Part shown: positions 56,514 through 64,000 of the stretch, piece after piece
How the letters are laid out: each line of letters begins with the position of its first letter
Position numbering within the stretch: the first letter of the stretch is position 1
Assembly: GCF_002174125.1 (NCBI RefSeq)
Contig: NZ_NEXX01000004.1
Span: 186,001 to 250,000 of the forward strand
Reading direction: 5' to 3'
Origin: Acinetobacter populi
GTDB taxonomy: Bacteria > Pseudomonadota > Gammaproteobacteria > Pseudomonadales > Moraxellaceae
DNA length: 64,000 nucleotides
Made by a program: the position numbers and the translations under genes
Notes under the pieces: model-generated
The model's input: only the letters and a program-made list of their open reading frames with translations
Databases searched by the model: none
Told to the model about the DNA's origin: nothing

Positions 56514-57809
56514 CTACCATAACGCCAACTGTGTATTGGGGCCGCTGGTATCCACGCCACCCAATTCTGCAAAATGATATAACTGTCCTAGTAATTGTCG
56601 CAATGGCGGTCCAGACTTTGCATGAGTATCGGTGATAACAATAAATTCCAGTACTCGGGCGCGCTCGGACTGACGCTGCTTACTGACCCGATAACGTGGC
56701 ACATCCTGAGTTAATAACATCACTTTACCACGTGCCAGATTGGCTTCGAGTAAATCAGTAGGCGCAATATTACCATCAGTACTGTAGCTGGTAAGAATAT
56801 AGCGTGCATTTATAGTTGCCAATAGTTTCTGGTAGGCTTCTTTGGCATGCTTGGAGGAGTTATAAGCACTTGGACGTTGTTTACGCCACGCACGATCAAT
56901 ACCGCTTTTAAAACCTTTGGTATCTGGTGAAGGCAAGTCCACTTGATCCCATAAAGTCAATGAATTTAAGACATGATAATTACTGCTATAAGCATGTTGA
57001 TTATATGGTGGATCAAGATAAGCCACATCCACTTCAAAATCTGTCATTTGATTGGCAAGATGCTGAGCATCTACACACCACATTTCTGCCTGTAAACGCG
57101 CGGGATCACCGATTTCACAAAATTTACTGGGCGTGAGCCAAAGCAAAGAATCAATGCGCTCCAAAGCTGTTTTGGTTTTTCCACCCCAGCCTTGATGAAA
57201 ACTCTTAAATACGCCGCTGGTATTACTGACAAAACTTGCCGAATATAATAATGGTGCCAGTAATGCACTCATTTCTACCGAATCAATTGCACCCTGTGTT
57301 TGCCATGTTGCAATCTGCTGACGAATGGCATCAATACGCATCCCATTACGACGTTTAAAGAACAGCCTATCCCGACTTGGATCATAAATATCATCATTAC
57401 GAGGGCACAGGTTATGCGTGACCCAGCCTTTGACCTCAGGTAAACGATTTAAATAATCAATTGCAGCCTGATAACCACCCAACTGTTTAAATTCGGGTGC
57501 TTCGACACATGCCAATAAGGCATGATTCAAGGCGTGACTATAAGGTTCCCAGTCATTGGCAATAACCCGATAACCATTCTGGCGAGCAAGCCGAGACACC
57601 ACGCCACTACCCGCAAAAAAATCGACAAATATAGGTGCAGCTTTGCCTTTTTTACGCTCTAGGGTACCTGTTTGTTCCAAGGCTTCTAAAATCAGGTGCA
57701 ATAGACGACGTTTGTTCCCCAGATAGGGTACAAGTTGATGAAATAAATACTCATCTGTAGTACGTGCAGCATGACGACGCTTATGATATACGGAGACTTC
57801 GGCAGTCAT
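56514..57809 (-). CDS. Orphan DNA adenine-N6 methyltransferase (D12-like, alpha class)
   Basis: This 431-residue protein has motif X PYLGNKRRLL (28-37), AdoMet motif I FFAGSG (64-69) and catalytic motif IV DPPYN (266-270), the alpha-class order. That predicts N6-adenine methylation; the recognition sequence is not readable. No restriction endonuclease is adjacent, so it is an orphan, and it sits between ribD (2-bp gap) and ribE. A. baumannii has a described orphan adenine methyltransferase (AamA) linked to surface motility; this could be its counterpart but I cannot confirm it. Confidence 0.85.
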   Translation of the reverse strand: MTAEVSVYHKRRHAARTTDEYLFHQLVPYLGNKRRLLHLILEALEQTGTLERKKGKAAPIFVDFFAGSGVVSRLARQNGYRVIANDWEPYSHALNHALLACVEAPEFKQLGGYQAAIDYLNRLPEVKGWVTHNLCPRNDDIYDPSRDRLFFKRRNGMRIDAIRQQIATWQTQGAIDSVEMSALLAPLLYSASFVSNTSGVFKSFHQGWGGKTKTALERIDSLLWLTPSKFCEIGDPARLQAEMWCVDAQHLANQMTDFEVDVAYLDPPYNQHAYSSNYHVLNSLTLWDQVDLPSPDTKGFKSGIDRAWRKQRPSAYNSSKHAKEAYQKLLATINARYILTSYSTDGNIAPTDLLEANLARGKVMLLTQDVPRYRVSKQRQSERARVLEFIVITDTHAKSGPPLRQLLGQLYHFAELGGVDTSGPNTQLALW

Positions 57810-57811
57810 GA

Positions 57812-58882
57812 TTACTCGTAAATAGGTTTTAGTCTTAAACGGACATCGGGATGGATTTGAGTAATTTCAAATAAATTTAAATTTAAACGCTGTTGCATGG
57901 TGCTAAACGAAAATTGATTCAGTGGGCGAGCAGTTTGGCCCAAATACATTGGTGCAATGTATTGAATCACCTCATCCACCAATTTCTCTGTCAAAAAACT
58001 ACTCACTAAAGTTGCGCCTGCCTCTACCAACACATCGTAAATTTGATACTGTGATTTAAGCAATCCTAGTAGATCAGTTAACGACTGGACTGGCAATTGT
58101 AGCACACCCAGCTTAGCTAAATCTTCACGATGTGGCGTCATCACCATCACAGTTTCAAGATTTTGTAAAACTTTGGCATCTAAAGGCAACCGACCTTGAC
58201 GATCCAGAATAATGCGATAAGGTTGAACAATCTGATTTAAATCAATATTTTCTAAATGTCTTACATTAAGCTGGGCATCATCGGCAAGAATCGTTGCAAT
58301 CCCGGTGATGACTGCCCCGCTAATCGCACGAAAATGCTGTACGTCCTGACGAGCTGCTTTCCCAGTAATCCATTTTGATTCACCTGATGCCATTGCAGTA
58401 CGCCCATCCAGGCTTGCAGCAATTTTTAAACGCACATAAGGCAATCCGCCAGCCATCACTTTAAGGAAACCACGGTTTAATTCTATCGCCTGCGTCTCAA
58501 GTACACCGACAATTGTTTCAATATCTGCCTGCTGTAAAATCGCTTGACCTTTACCTGCAACCAAAGGATTCGGATCCAGAGTTGCGATCACAACTCGGCT
58601 CACTTTGGCCTTGACTAAGGCTTCTGCACACGGTGGCGTACGACCATAGTGCGCGCAAGGCTCCAATGTCACATAAGCTGTTGCACCTTCAGCCTGTTCG
58701 CCGGCTTCAGTTAAGGCAAAAACTTCCGCGTGTGAGCCACCAACAGGCGCCGTAGCACCACGTCCAATTATCCTGTCATTTTTAACAATCACACAACCTA
58801 CAGCCGGATTAGGACGTGCACGATAAATTGCCGTTTTAGCTTGCGCTAGTGCCTCTGCCATCCATTTTTCATGTTCAGACAT
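57812..58882 (-). CDS. ribD: Bifunctional riboflavin deaminase-reductase
   Basis: This 356-residue enzyme has an N-terminal cytidine-deaminase-like domain with zinc ligands H51 (in HAEVFALTEAG), C76 and C85 (TLEPCAHYGRTPPCAEAL). The C-terminal reductase follows from about 145 (LPYVRLKIAASLDGRTAM). It performs two steps of riboflavin synthesis. It overlaps the nrdR stop by 1 bp (TAATG). Confidence 0.96.
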   Translation of the reverse strand: MSEHEKWMAEALAQAKTAIYRARPNPAVGCVIVKNDRIIGRGATAPVGGSHAEVFALTEAGEQAEGATAYVTLEPCAHYGRTPPCAEALVKAKVSRVVIATLDPNPLVAGKGQAILQQADIETIVGVLETQAIELNRGFLKVMAGGLPYVRLKIAASLDGRTAMASGESKWITGKAARQDVQHFRAISGAVITGIATILADDAQLNVRHLENIDLNQIVQPYRIILDRQGRLPLDAKVLQNLETVMVMTPHREDLAKLGVLQLPVQSLTDLLGLLKSQYQIYDVLVEAGATLVSSFLTEKLVDEVIQYIAPMYLGQTARPLNQFSFSTMQQRLNLNLFEITQIHPDVRLRLKPIYE

Positions 58883-59364
58883 TATTTACTTTGTCCTGAT
58901 GACGTATTCAATTCACGTTGCTGCATTTGCTCAATCTGTTTACGAAAAGCATCCACATTCTGAAAATCATGATACACCGAAGCAAACCGTACATAAGCGA
59001 CATGATCCAATACATATAGTGATTGCATCACAATTTCACCAATGGTCAGGGATTTCACATCACGTTCGCCCAAACGACGAATTTTCTGCTGGATATCTGA
59101 TAATGTTTCTTCAATCTGTTCCTGAGTAACAGGACGTTTTTGTAAAGCATGCATCAAAGAACGACGTAATTTTTGTTCATCAAAAGGTTCATTTTTGCCA
59201 TTTGACTTAATCACCCTTGGCATCACCACTTCATAGCTTTCAAAGGTTGTAAAGCGTTCCCCACATTTCGTACACTCTCGGCGGCGACGAATTTGTGCAC
59301 CTTGTGCAGCAAGGCGAGAGTCGATAACTTTACTATCAGGTGTATCGCAAAAGGGACAATGCAT
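58882..59364 (-). CDS. nrdR: NrdR transcriptional repressor
   Basis: This 160-residue regulator has a zinc ribbon with C3, C6, C31, C34 and an ATP-cone with [14 protein letters not shown] (about 60-130). It represses ribonucleotide-reductase genes when ATP/dATP signal. It is first in the nrdR-ribD-methyltransferase-ribE operon, as in many gammaproteobacteria. No NrdR box (tandem repeat) is obvious upstream of it. Confidence 0.96.
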   Translation of the reverse strand: MHCPFCDTPDSKVIDSRLAAQGAQIRRRRECTKCGERFTTFESYEVVMPRVIKSNGKNEPFDEQKLRRSLMHALQKRPVTQEQIEETLSDIQQKIRRLGERDVKSLTIGEIVMQSLYVLDHVAYVRFASVYHDFQNVDAFRKQIEQMQQRELNTSSGQSK

Positions 59365-59457
59365 GATTTAGCTAAACATCTATTTAACAGATGTCATAGT
59401 GTAGCAAAAAACTAAAAATGATAGAACGTGTATTCAGACTTAGCAACAATTCAGACA

Positions 59458-59489
59458 AAATAAAAGCAGCCTTACGACTGCTTTTATTT
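59458..59489 (-). terminator. Terminator of glnK-amtB
   Basis: A 12-bp perfect stem AAATAAAAGCAG/CTGCTTTTATTT (59458-59469 with 59478-59489) about 35 bp after the amtB stop. Confidence 0.9.
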
Positions 59490-59522
59490 CAATTATCGCT
59501 AACAATTATTTATTAAAGATTA

Positions 59523-61214
59523 TTATTCAACACGTTCGCCATGTTGGCTAAGATCCAGCCCCATACGTTCATCATCAACTTCTGCACGGATACCAACCAC
59601 CAGATCAATAACTTTCAGGATAATGAAAGTTAATACACCACTATAGACGATTGTAGCAACGACACCTTTGATTTGAATCCATAATTGTGTCATGACAGAA
59701 GCAGGCGCATCTGAACCCATAATAAATTCACTGGCAAAAACAGCGGTGAGCAATGCACCAACGATACCACCAATACCATGTAAACCAAATGCATCCAAAG
59801 CATCATCAGCTTTAAGAAGACGTTTAAGTCCAGTTACAGCCCAGAAACATACTACACCGCCAATCAGACCCATGACCAAACCACCGCCAACAGTCACAAA
59901 ACCAGCAGCAGGTGTGATGACAACCAAACCAGCAATCGCACCGGAAGCAGCACCCAGAGCCGAACCTTTACCACGTACAATACGTTCCGCAGCCAACCAT
60001 GATAATGCAGCAGCAGCAGCAGCAACCTGAGTCACAACCAGCGCCATACCCGCAGTACCATCAGCGGCATATGCACTACCACCGTTGAAACCGAACCAGC
60101 CTACCCAAAGAATACTCGCACCAACCAGTGTTAAAGTCAGGTTATGCGGTGCCATAGACTCTTTGCCAAGCCCCATACGTTTACCGATCATATAAGCGGC
60201 AACCAGACCTGCAACACCAGAGTTAATATGAACAACTGTACCACCAGCGAAGTCAAGTGCACCATCGCTGCCTAACCAGCCGCCACCCCAAACCCAGTGA
60301 CAGATTGGCGCATATACAAGCACAACCCAAAGTGCAGAGAAAATCAAGAAGGCTGAAAATTTCATACGTTCTGCGACAGAACCACTGATGATCGCAACTG
60401 TAATGATCGCAAAGGTCATTTGGAAGATTACATCGATAATTTCAGGAATACCATCAACGGTATCAGAGGAAATTCCCGCCAGCATGATCTTACTGAAATC
60501 ACCCATGAAGGCATTTCCTTCACCATAGGCAATTGAATAACCAATGATGACCCAGACCACACTCACAACCGCAGCAGAACCAAAGCTATACATCATGGTA
60601 GAAAGTACATTTTTTCTACGTACCATACCAGCATAGAACAGTGCCAAACCAGGTAATGTCATAAACAACACCAAAGCTGTTGATACGAAAATCAGCATGG
60701 TATCTGCTTTATCAAGTGGTGCTTTAGCTTCTTCAGCAGGGGCTGCTTCTGCGGTTGCTGCTTCATCAGAAGTTGCAGCAATCGGTGCGCTCGTATCATC
60801 TGCTAAAGTAATTTCAACTTTTCTAGAACTATTTTCATCACCAGCGACGATATCATCTGGTTTTTGTAACTCAATATTTGCATCTGCGACACCCGCAGCA
60901 ACCAATGCAGCTTTTACATTTTCTGCACGATCTTTGGCAATTTTTTTATTGGTCTCAGCATCACCTGTACTATCGACATAGCCACTGAGTTTAAATTTTG
61001 CGTCAGGATTTGCCTTGGCATAATCCACAACGGATTGAATATCTGTAGCCGAAACAGCCGTTTCACCTAAGCCAAATTCAACACTTGCTGGTTGAAAACT
61101 TGCCACTGTTGATGTTGCGACAGGAGTTTGTACCGTAGCGGATTCTTCTGCCCAACTTCCAACTGATGTAAACAGCGCACCAGTTAAACTGAGTGCTAAG
61201 AGCATTTTTTTCAT
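59523..61214 (-). CDS. amtB: Ammonium channel AmtB with an extra N-terminal OmpA-like domain
   Basis: This 563-residue protein starts with a signal peptide (MKKMLLALS...SWA). A periplasmic domain of about 44-136 matches OmpA/MotB-type peptidoglycan-binding domains: GYVDSTGDAETNKKIAKDRAENV and a final SRKVEI. The two residues that in A. baumannii OmpA contact diaminopimelate (Asp in GxxDxTG, Arg in DRA) are present as D81 and R96. An Ala/Glu-rich linker (137-168) leads into the Amt domain with the twin pore histidines H329 (GGTVVHINSG) and H479 (FGLHGIGG). Ordinary AmtB lacks this domain (about 430 residues). The start at 61214 has GGGG 6-9 bp upstream. Transcribed with glnK. Confidence 0.9.
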   Translation of the reverse strand: MKKMLLALSLTGALFTSVGSWAEESATVQTPVATSTVASFQPASVEFGLGETAVSATDIQSVVDYAKANPDAKFKLSGYVDSTGDAETNKKIAKDRAENVKAALVAAGVADANIELQKPDDIVAGDENSSRKVEITLADDTSAPIAATSDEAATAEAAPAEEAKAPLDKADTMLIFVSTALVLFMTLPGLALFYAGMVRRKNVLSTMMYSFGSAAVVSVVWVIIGYSIAYGEGNAFMGDFSKIMLAGISSDTVDGIPEIIDVIFQMTFAIITVAIISGSVAERMKFSAFLIFSALWVVLVYAPICHWVWGGGWLGSDGALDFAGGTVVHINSGVAGLVAAYMIGKRMGLGKESMAPHNLTLTLVGASILWVGWFGFNGGSAYAADGTAGMALVVTQVAAAAAALSWLAAERIVRGKGSALGAASGAIAGLVVITPAAGFVTVGGGLVMGLIGGVVCFWAVTGLKRLLKADDALDAFGLHGIGGIVGALLTAVFASEFIMGSDAPASVMTQLWIQIKGVVATIVYSGVLTFIILKVIDLVVGIRAEVDDERMGLDLSQHGERVE

Positions 61215-61240
61215 TCGTATCCCCAACCTCTTTGAATAAG

Positions 61241-61261
61241 TTGCTGATTTTCAATCAGCAA
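61241..61261 (-). promoter_or_regulatory. Hairpin in the glnK-amtB spacer
   Basis: TTGCTGA (61241-61247) pairs with TCAGCAA (61255-61261) in the 62-bp spacer. There is no T-run, so it is not a terminator. It may stabilise or process the glnK-amtB message; inference. Confidence 0.35.
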
Positions 61262-61276
61262 AAGTCATGCCATGTT

Positions 61277-61768
<492 letters not shown>

Positions 61769-61839
61769 TTAACTACCATATCAGCAAGATTTGTTGTATC
61801 TTGGAGGAAGATAAAACTTACAAATATAGGTTAAAGATC

Positions 61840-62073
61840 ATGACAGCAATGCTTGATACTTTTGTAGATGCGTTACGGGAACAAATAGCCACACCAAAAG
61901 CAGATCTGGAAAAAAATATTCGTGCACTACTCAATGAAATGGTATCTAAAATAGACCTTGTCTCTCAACAAGAGCTGGATCGGCAAAAAATCGCACTAGA
62001 ACAAGCCAATCTGCGTTTAAGTGCACTACAACAGCAACTAGATCAACTTGAAGATCGTATCAAACAGCTATAA
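61840..62073 (+). CDS. ubiK: UbiK/YqiC-family coiled-coil accessory factor
   Basis: This 77-residue protein has a hydrophobic-helical N-half (MLDTFVDALREQI...LNEMVSKIDLVSQQELD) and a C-terminal coiled coil (about 46-76) of the BMFP family. UbiK helps ubiquinone synthesis complexes with UbiJ. Start at 61840 gives the family length; 13 codons upstream are open but lack homology. Divergent from glnK. Confidence 0.87.
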   Translation: MTAMLDTFVDALREQIATPKADLEKNIRALLNEMVSKIDLVSQQELDRQKIALEQANLRLSALQQQLDQLEDRIKQL

Positions 62074-62134
62074 ATTGCCTTCTTTTTGATCAAAATAAAC
62101 TTTAATAATTAAAAATGCACCAATATGGATCAAT

Positions 62135-63619
62135 ATGAGTTTTGCAAAGATATATTCACGCAGCGTTTTGGGATTAAATGCGCCATTAATTGAAGTTGAA
62201 GTCCATGTAAGTCAAGGTTTACCAGCCTTGACCATTGTCGGTCTACCTGAAGCAGCGGTGAGGGAAAGTAAGGATCGGGTAAGATCAGCCATCATTAATA
62301 GTGGCTTTCAGTTTCCAAATAAACGTCTTACGATTAATCTTGCCCCGGCAGATTTACCTAAAGATGGTTCGCGTCTTGATCTGGCAATTGCTTTGGGCAT
62401 TCTGGTGGCATCAGGTCAAATTGATGAAAAAAATATAAATACGTTTGAATTTGTCGGTGAGCTTGCTCTAGACGGACAACTACGGGCAGTTTCAGGAATT
62501 TTAAGTATTGCCCATGCCTGCAAAATCTCTGGACATACCTTAGTCCTGCCGATGGATAATGCCAATGATGCATCATGTATTCGACCACTAAACGTTATTC
62601 CCACCGCAAATTTAAAACAGGTTTGTCAATTTCTTTGCCATACCATTCAAATCGAACCACATCAATATCAAATTCCCCCGCAGGAATTATTAAATCTCCC
62701 CGACCTCGCTGATGTTAAAGGTCAATTAAAAGCCAGACGAGCGCTGGAAATTGCCGCAGCCGGTGGACACTCTTTATTGTTTACCGGACCTCCGGGAACG
62801 GGTAAAACTTTATTGGCGTCCAGATTACCCAGTATCTTACCGCCATTATCCGATGAGGACAGTTTAGCTGTCGCCAGTATTTATTCGATTGCCAATATGC
62901 AGCATCCATTCGGGGTACGACCTTTTCGATCACCGCATCATACCGCTTCGGCAGTTGCTTTAGTAGGTGGGGGCTCACATCCCAAACCGGGGGAAATCAC
63001 TCTGGCCCATTTAGGTGTGCTTTTTTTGGATGAGTTGCCAGAATTTGATCGCAAAGTGCTTGAAGTTCTACGCCAACCGCTAGAATCAAAAGAAGTCGTG
63101 ATCTCACGGGCCTCCCGACAGGTTTGTTTTCCTGCCAATTTTCAGCTTATTGCAGCCATGAATCCCTGCCCCTGCGGTTATGCCTTTCATCATGATCAAC
63201 GTTGCCAATGTTCTGCCGATGCCATCAAACGCTACAAAAATCGCATTTCCGGACCGTTATTAGACCGTATTGACTTGCATATCGAAGTCCCGCCATTGTC
63301 TGCACAAGATTTACAACAGCAAAAGGCAGGCGAAAACTCGGCAACAGTAAGAAAACGTGTATTACAGGCGCATCACAAACAAATACAACGACAGGGTTAT
63401 TTAAACAACGAACTTTCTCCACAAGGTCTGGATCAGTTTGTTCAGTTGGATGTAATGAGCCAAAATATTCTGGCAGTTGCTCAACAAAAATTGCAGCTTT
63501 CAGCTCGCGCTTATCATCGAATTTTACGTGTCGCCAGAACCATTGCCGATTTAACTGGCAGTGAAACCATTTCCAGCATGCATATTACCGAAGCCCTTTC
63601 ATATCGCCCTACAAATTAA
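62135..63619 (+). CDS. comM: ComM/YifB AAA+ helicase-like ATPase
   Basis: This 494-residue protein has the ChlI/Lon-like domain (VEVHVSQGLPALTIVGLPEAAVRESKDRVRSA region, about 20-52), Walker A GPPGTGKT (218-225), Walker B FLDELPEF and a Mg-chelatase-type zinc-ribbon-like cysteine cluster CPCGY...CQCSADAI. ComM promotes branch migration during natural transformation in Vibrio and Acinetobacter. Length and order fit. Divergence from the following gene ends at a bidirectional terminator. Confidence 0.95.
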   Translation: MSFAKIYSRSVLGLNAPLIEVEVHVSQGLPALTIVGLPEAAVRESKDRVRSAIINSGFQFPNKRLTINLAPADLPKDGSRLDLAIALGILVASGQIDEKNINTFEFVGELALDGQLRAVSGILSIAHACKISGHTLVLPMDNANDASCIRPLNVIPTANLKQVCQFLCHTIQIEPHQYQIPPQELLNLPDLADVKGQLKARRALEIAAAGGHSLLFTGPPGTGKTLLASRLPSILPPLSDEDSLAVASIYSIANMQHPFGVRPFRSPHHTASAVALVGGGSHPKPGEITLAHLGVLFLDELPEFDRKVLEVLRQPLESKEVVISRASRQVCFPANFQLIAAMNPCPCGYAFHHDQRCQCSADAIKRYKNRISGPLLDRIDLHIEVPPLSAQDLQQQKAGENSATVRKRVLQAHHKQIQRQGYLNNELSPQGLDQFVQLDVMSQNILAVAQQKLQLSARAYHRILRVARTIADLTGSETISSMHITEALSYRPTN

Positions 63620-63678
63620 ATCAATACTGATATCTGTTTAATCATGAAATTAATTGAGAACTTATTATTTTATAATAA

Positions 63679-63705
63679 AAAAGCAGAACCTTATGTCCTG
63701 CTTTT
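63679..63705. terminator. Bidirectional terminator comM/torF-like
   Basis: AAAAGCAG (63679-63686) pairs with CTGCTTTT (63698-63705) with A- and T-runs on the two sides; it separates two converging genes. Confidence 0.8.
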
Positions 63706-63725
63706 CCTTATTGCATGATATGAGT

Positions 63726-64000
63726 TTAGAATGCGTAGCTTAAACCTAATACCACTTTGTTTTTCAGATCTTCATCAGAACGTGTTTTACCACCAATGAT
63801 ATAGTTCAGACTCCAATCAGCACCAGTTGTACCCAATGGATGACTTAAGCCCAGTGTTGCATGACGGAAATTAAATGTTTCTGTGGTATTTAAATCTGCT
63901 TCGTAATCGCCACTGTCTTTATAGTAATATAAGCCTACAGCCGCATTTAAAGTAAAATCTTTAGGTAAAGGATGAGAATAGCTACCCAGAATATAGGTAT
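63726..64000 (-). CDS. TorF-family putative porin (3' part)
   Basis: The frame runs on beyond the window; only the last 91 residues are visible. They alternate aromatic and polar residues in strands (DFTLNAAVGLYYYKD, WSLNYIIGGKTRS) and end VLGLSYAF, the terminal Phe used by the BAM complex. The pattern matches the TorF/Gcw_chp family of outer-membrane proteins. Exact function unknown. Confidence 0.72.
   Translation of the reverse strand, partial: TYILGSYSHPLPKDFTLNAAVGLYYYKDSGDYEADLNTTETFNFRHATLGLSHPLGTTGADWSLNYIIGGKTRSDEDLKNKVVLGLSYAF

Noticed and set aside
61803-61807. Strong GGAGG before ubiK
   Set aside because: No start codon follows at a usable distance; the next ATG at 61840 is too far. 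I treat it as coincidental, or part of a leader.

Overview
The window looks like a chromosomal segment of Acinetobacter or a close relative in the Moraxellaceae. The DNA is AT-rich. Pnp, RpsO, Hsp33, PyrE/Crc, RibD/NrdR, GlnK/AmtB and ComM are all of gammaproteobacterial type. The species cannot be fixed from sequence alone. There are no rRNA or tRNA genes, CRISPR arrays, transposases or prophage genes that I can see.

Layout. (1) 1-12.9 kb is an accessory sulfur/organic-compound region. It holds the tail of a probable flavin monooxygenase, a nitroreductase, an aldo/keto reductase, a molbindin-like protein with an SsuB/TauB-type ATPase, a complete branched-chain-amino-acid-type ABC operon led by a degenerate AMP-ligase, an MFS carrier and a DszC/SfnB-type flavin monooxygenase. 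Two of these transcription units share the same sigma-54-like promoter and the same upstream palindrome at the same spacing. (2) 13-25.8 kb is housekeeping: a KefC-type antiporter, Hsp33, CbpA-CbpM, a CorA gene broken by a 7-bp duplication, a YdcH-like protein, DctA, Pnp, RpsO, PyrE and Crc/ExoIII. (3) 25.9-33 kb holds a secreted hypothetical, UPF0756, RidA/YoaB-like, a membrane diguanylate cyclase, DsbD, an outer-membrane protein, an ankyrin protein and an HPF-like factor. (4) 33.2-36.1 kb is urate catabolism (PuuE, UraD, UraH) with a convergent Tsx-like channel.

(5) 36.4-55.4 kb is a surface-polysaccharide locus. It has a Wzi-like protein, an initiating sugar transferase lacking its usual N-terminal membrane region, ManC, five glycosyltransferases, Wzy, Wzx and RmlCADB on the minus strand, then Wza-Wzb-Wzc on the plus strand. 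dTDP-rhamnose and GDP-mannose are the predicted precursors, and export is Wzx/Wzy-dependent. The polymerase/flippase/glycosyltransferase core is visibly richer in A+T than the rml and wza-wzc flanks, as expected for an exchanged cassette. (6) 55.5-64 kb is the nrdR-ribD-methyltransferase-ribE operon, glnK-amtB, ubiK, comM and the end of a TorF-like porin gene. AmtB here carries an extra periplasmic OmpA-like domain in front of the ammonium channel.

The items most worth a second look are the OmpA-AmtB fusion, the CorA frameshift with its restorable reading frame, the paired sigma-54 control regions, and the operon-leading pseudo-AMP-ligase.
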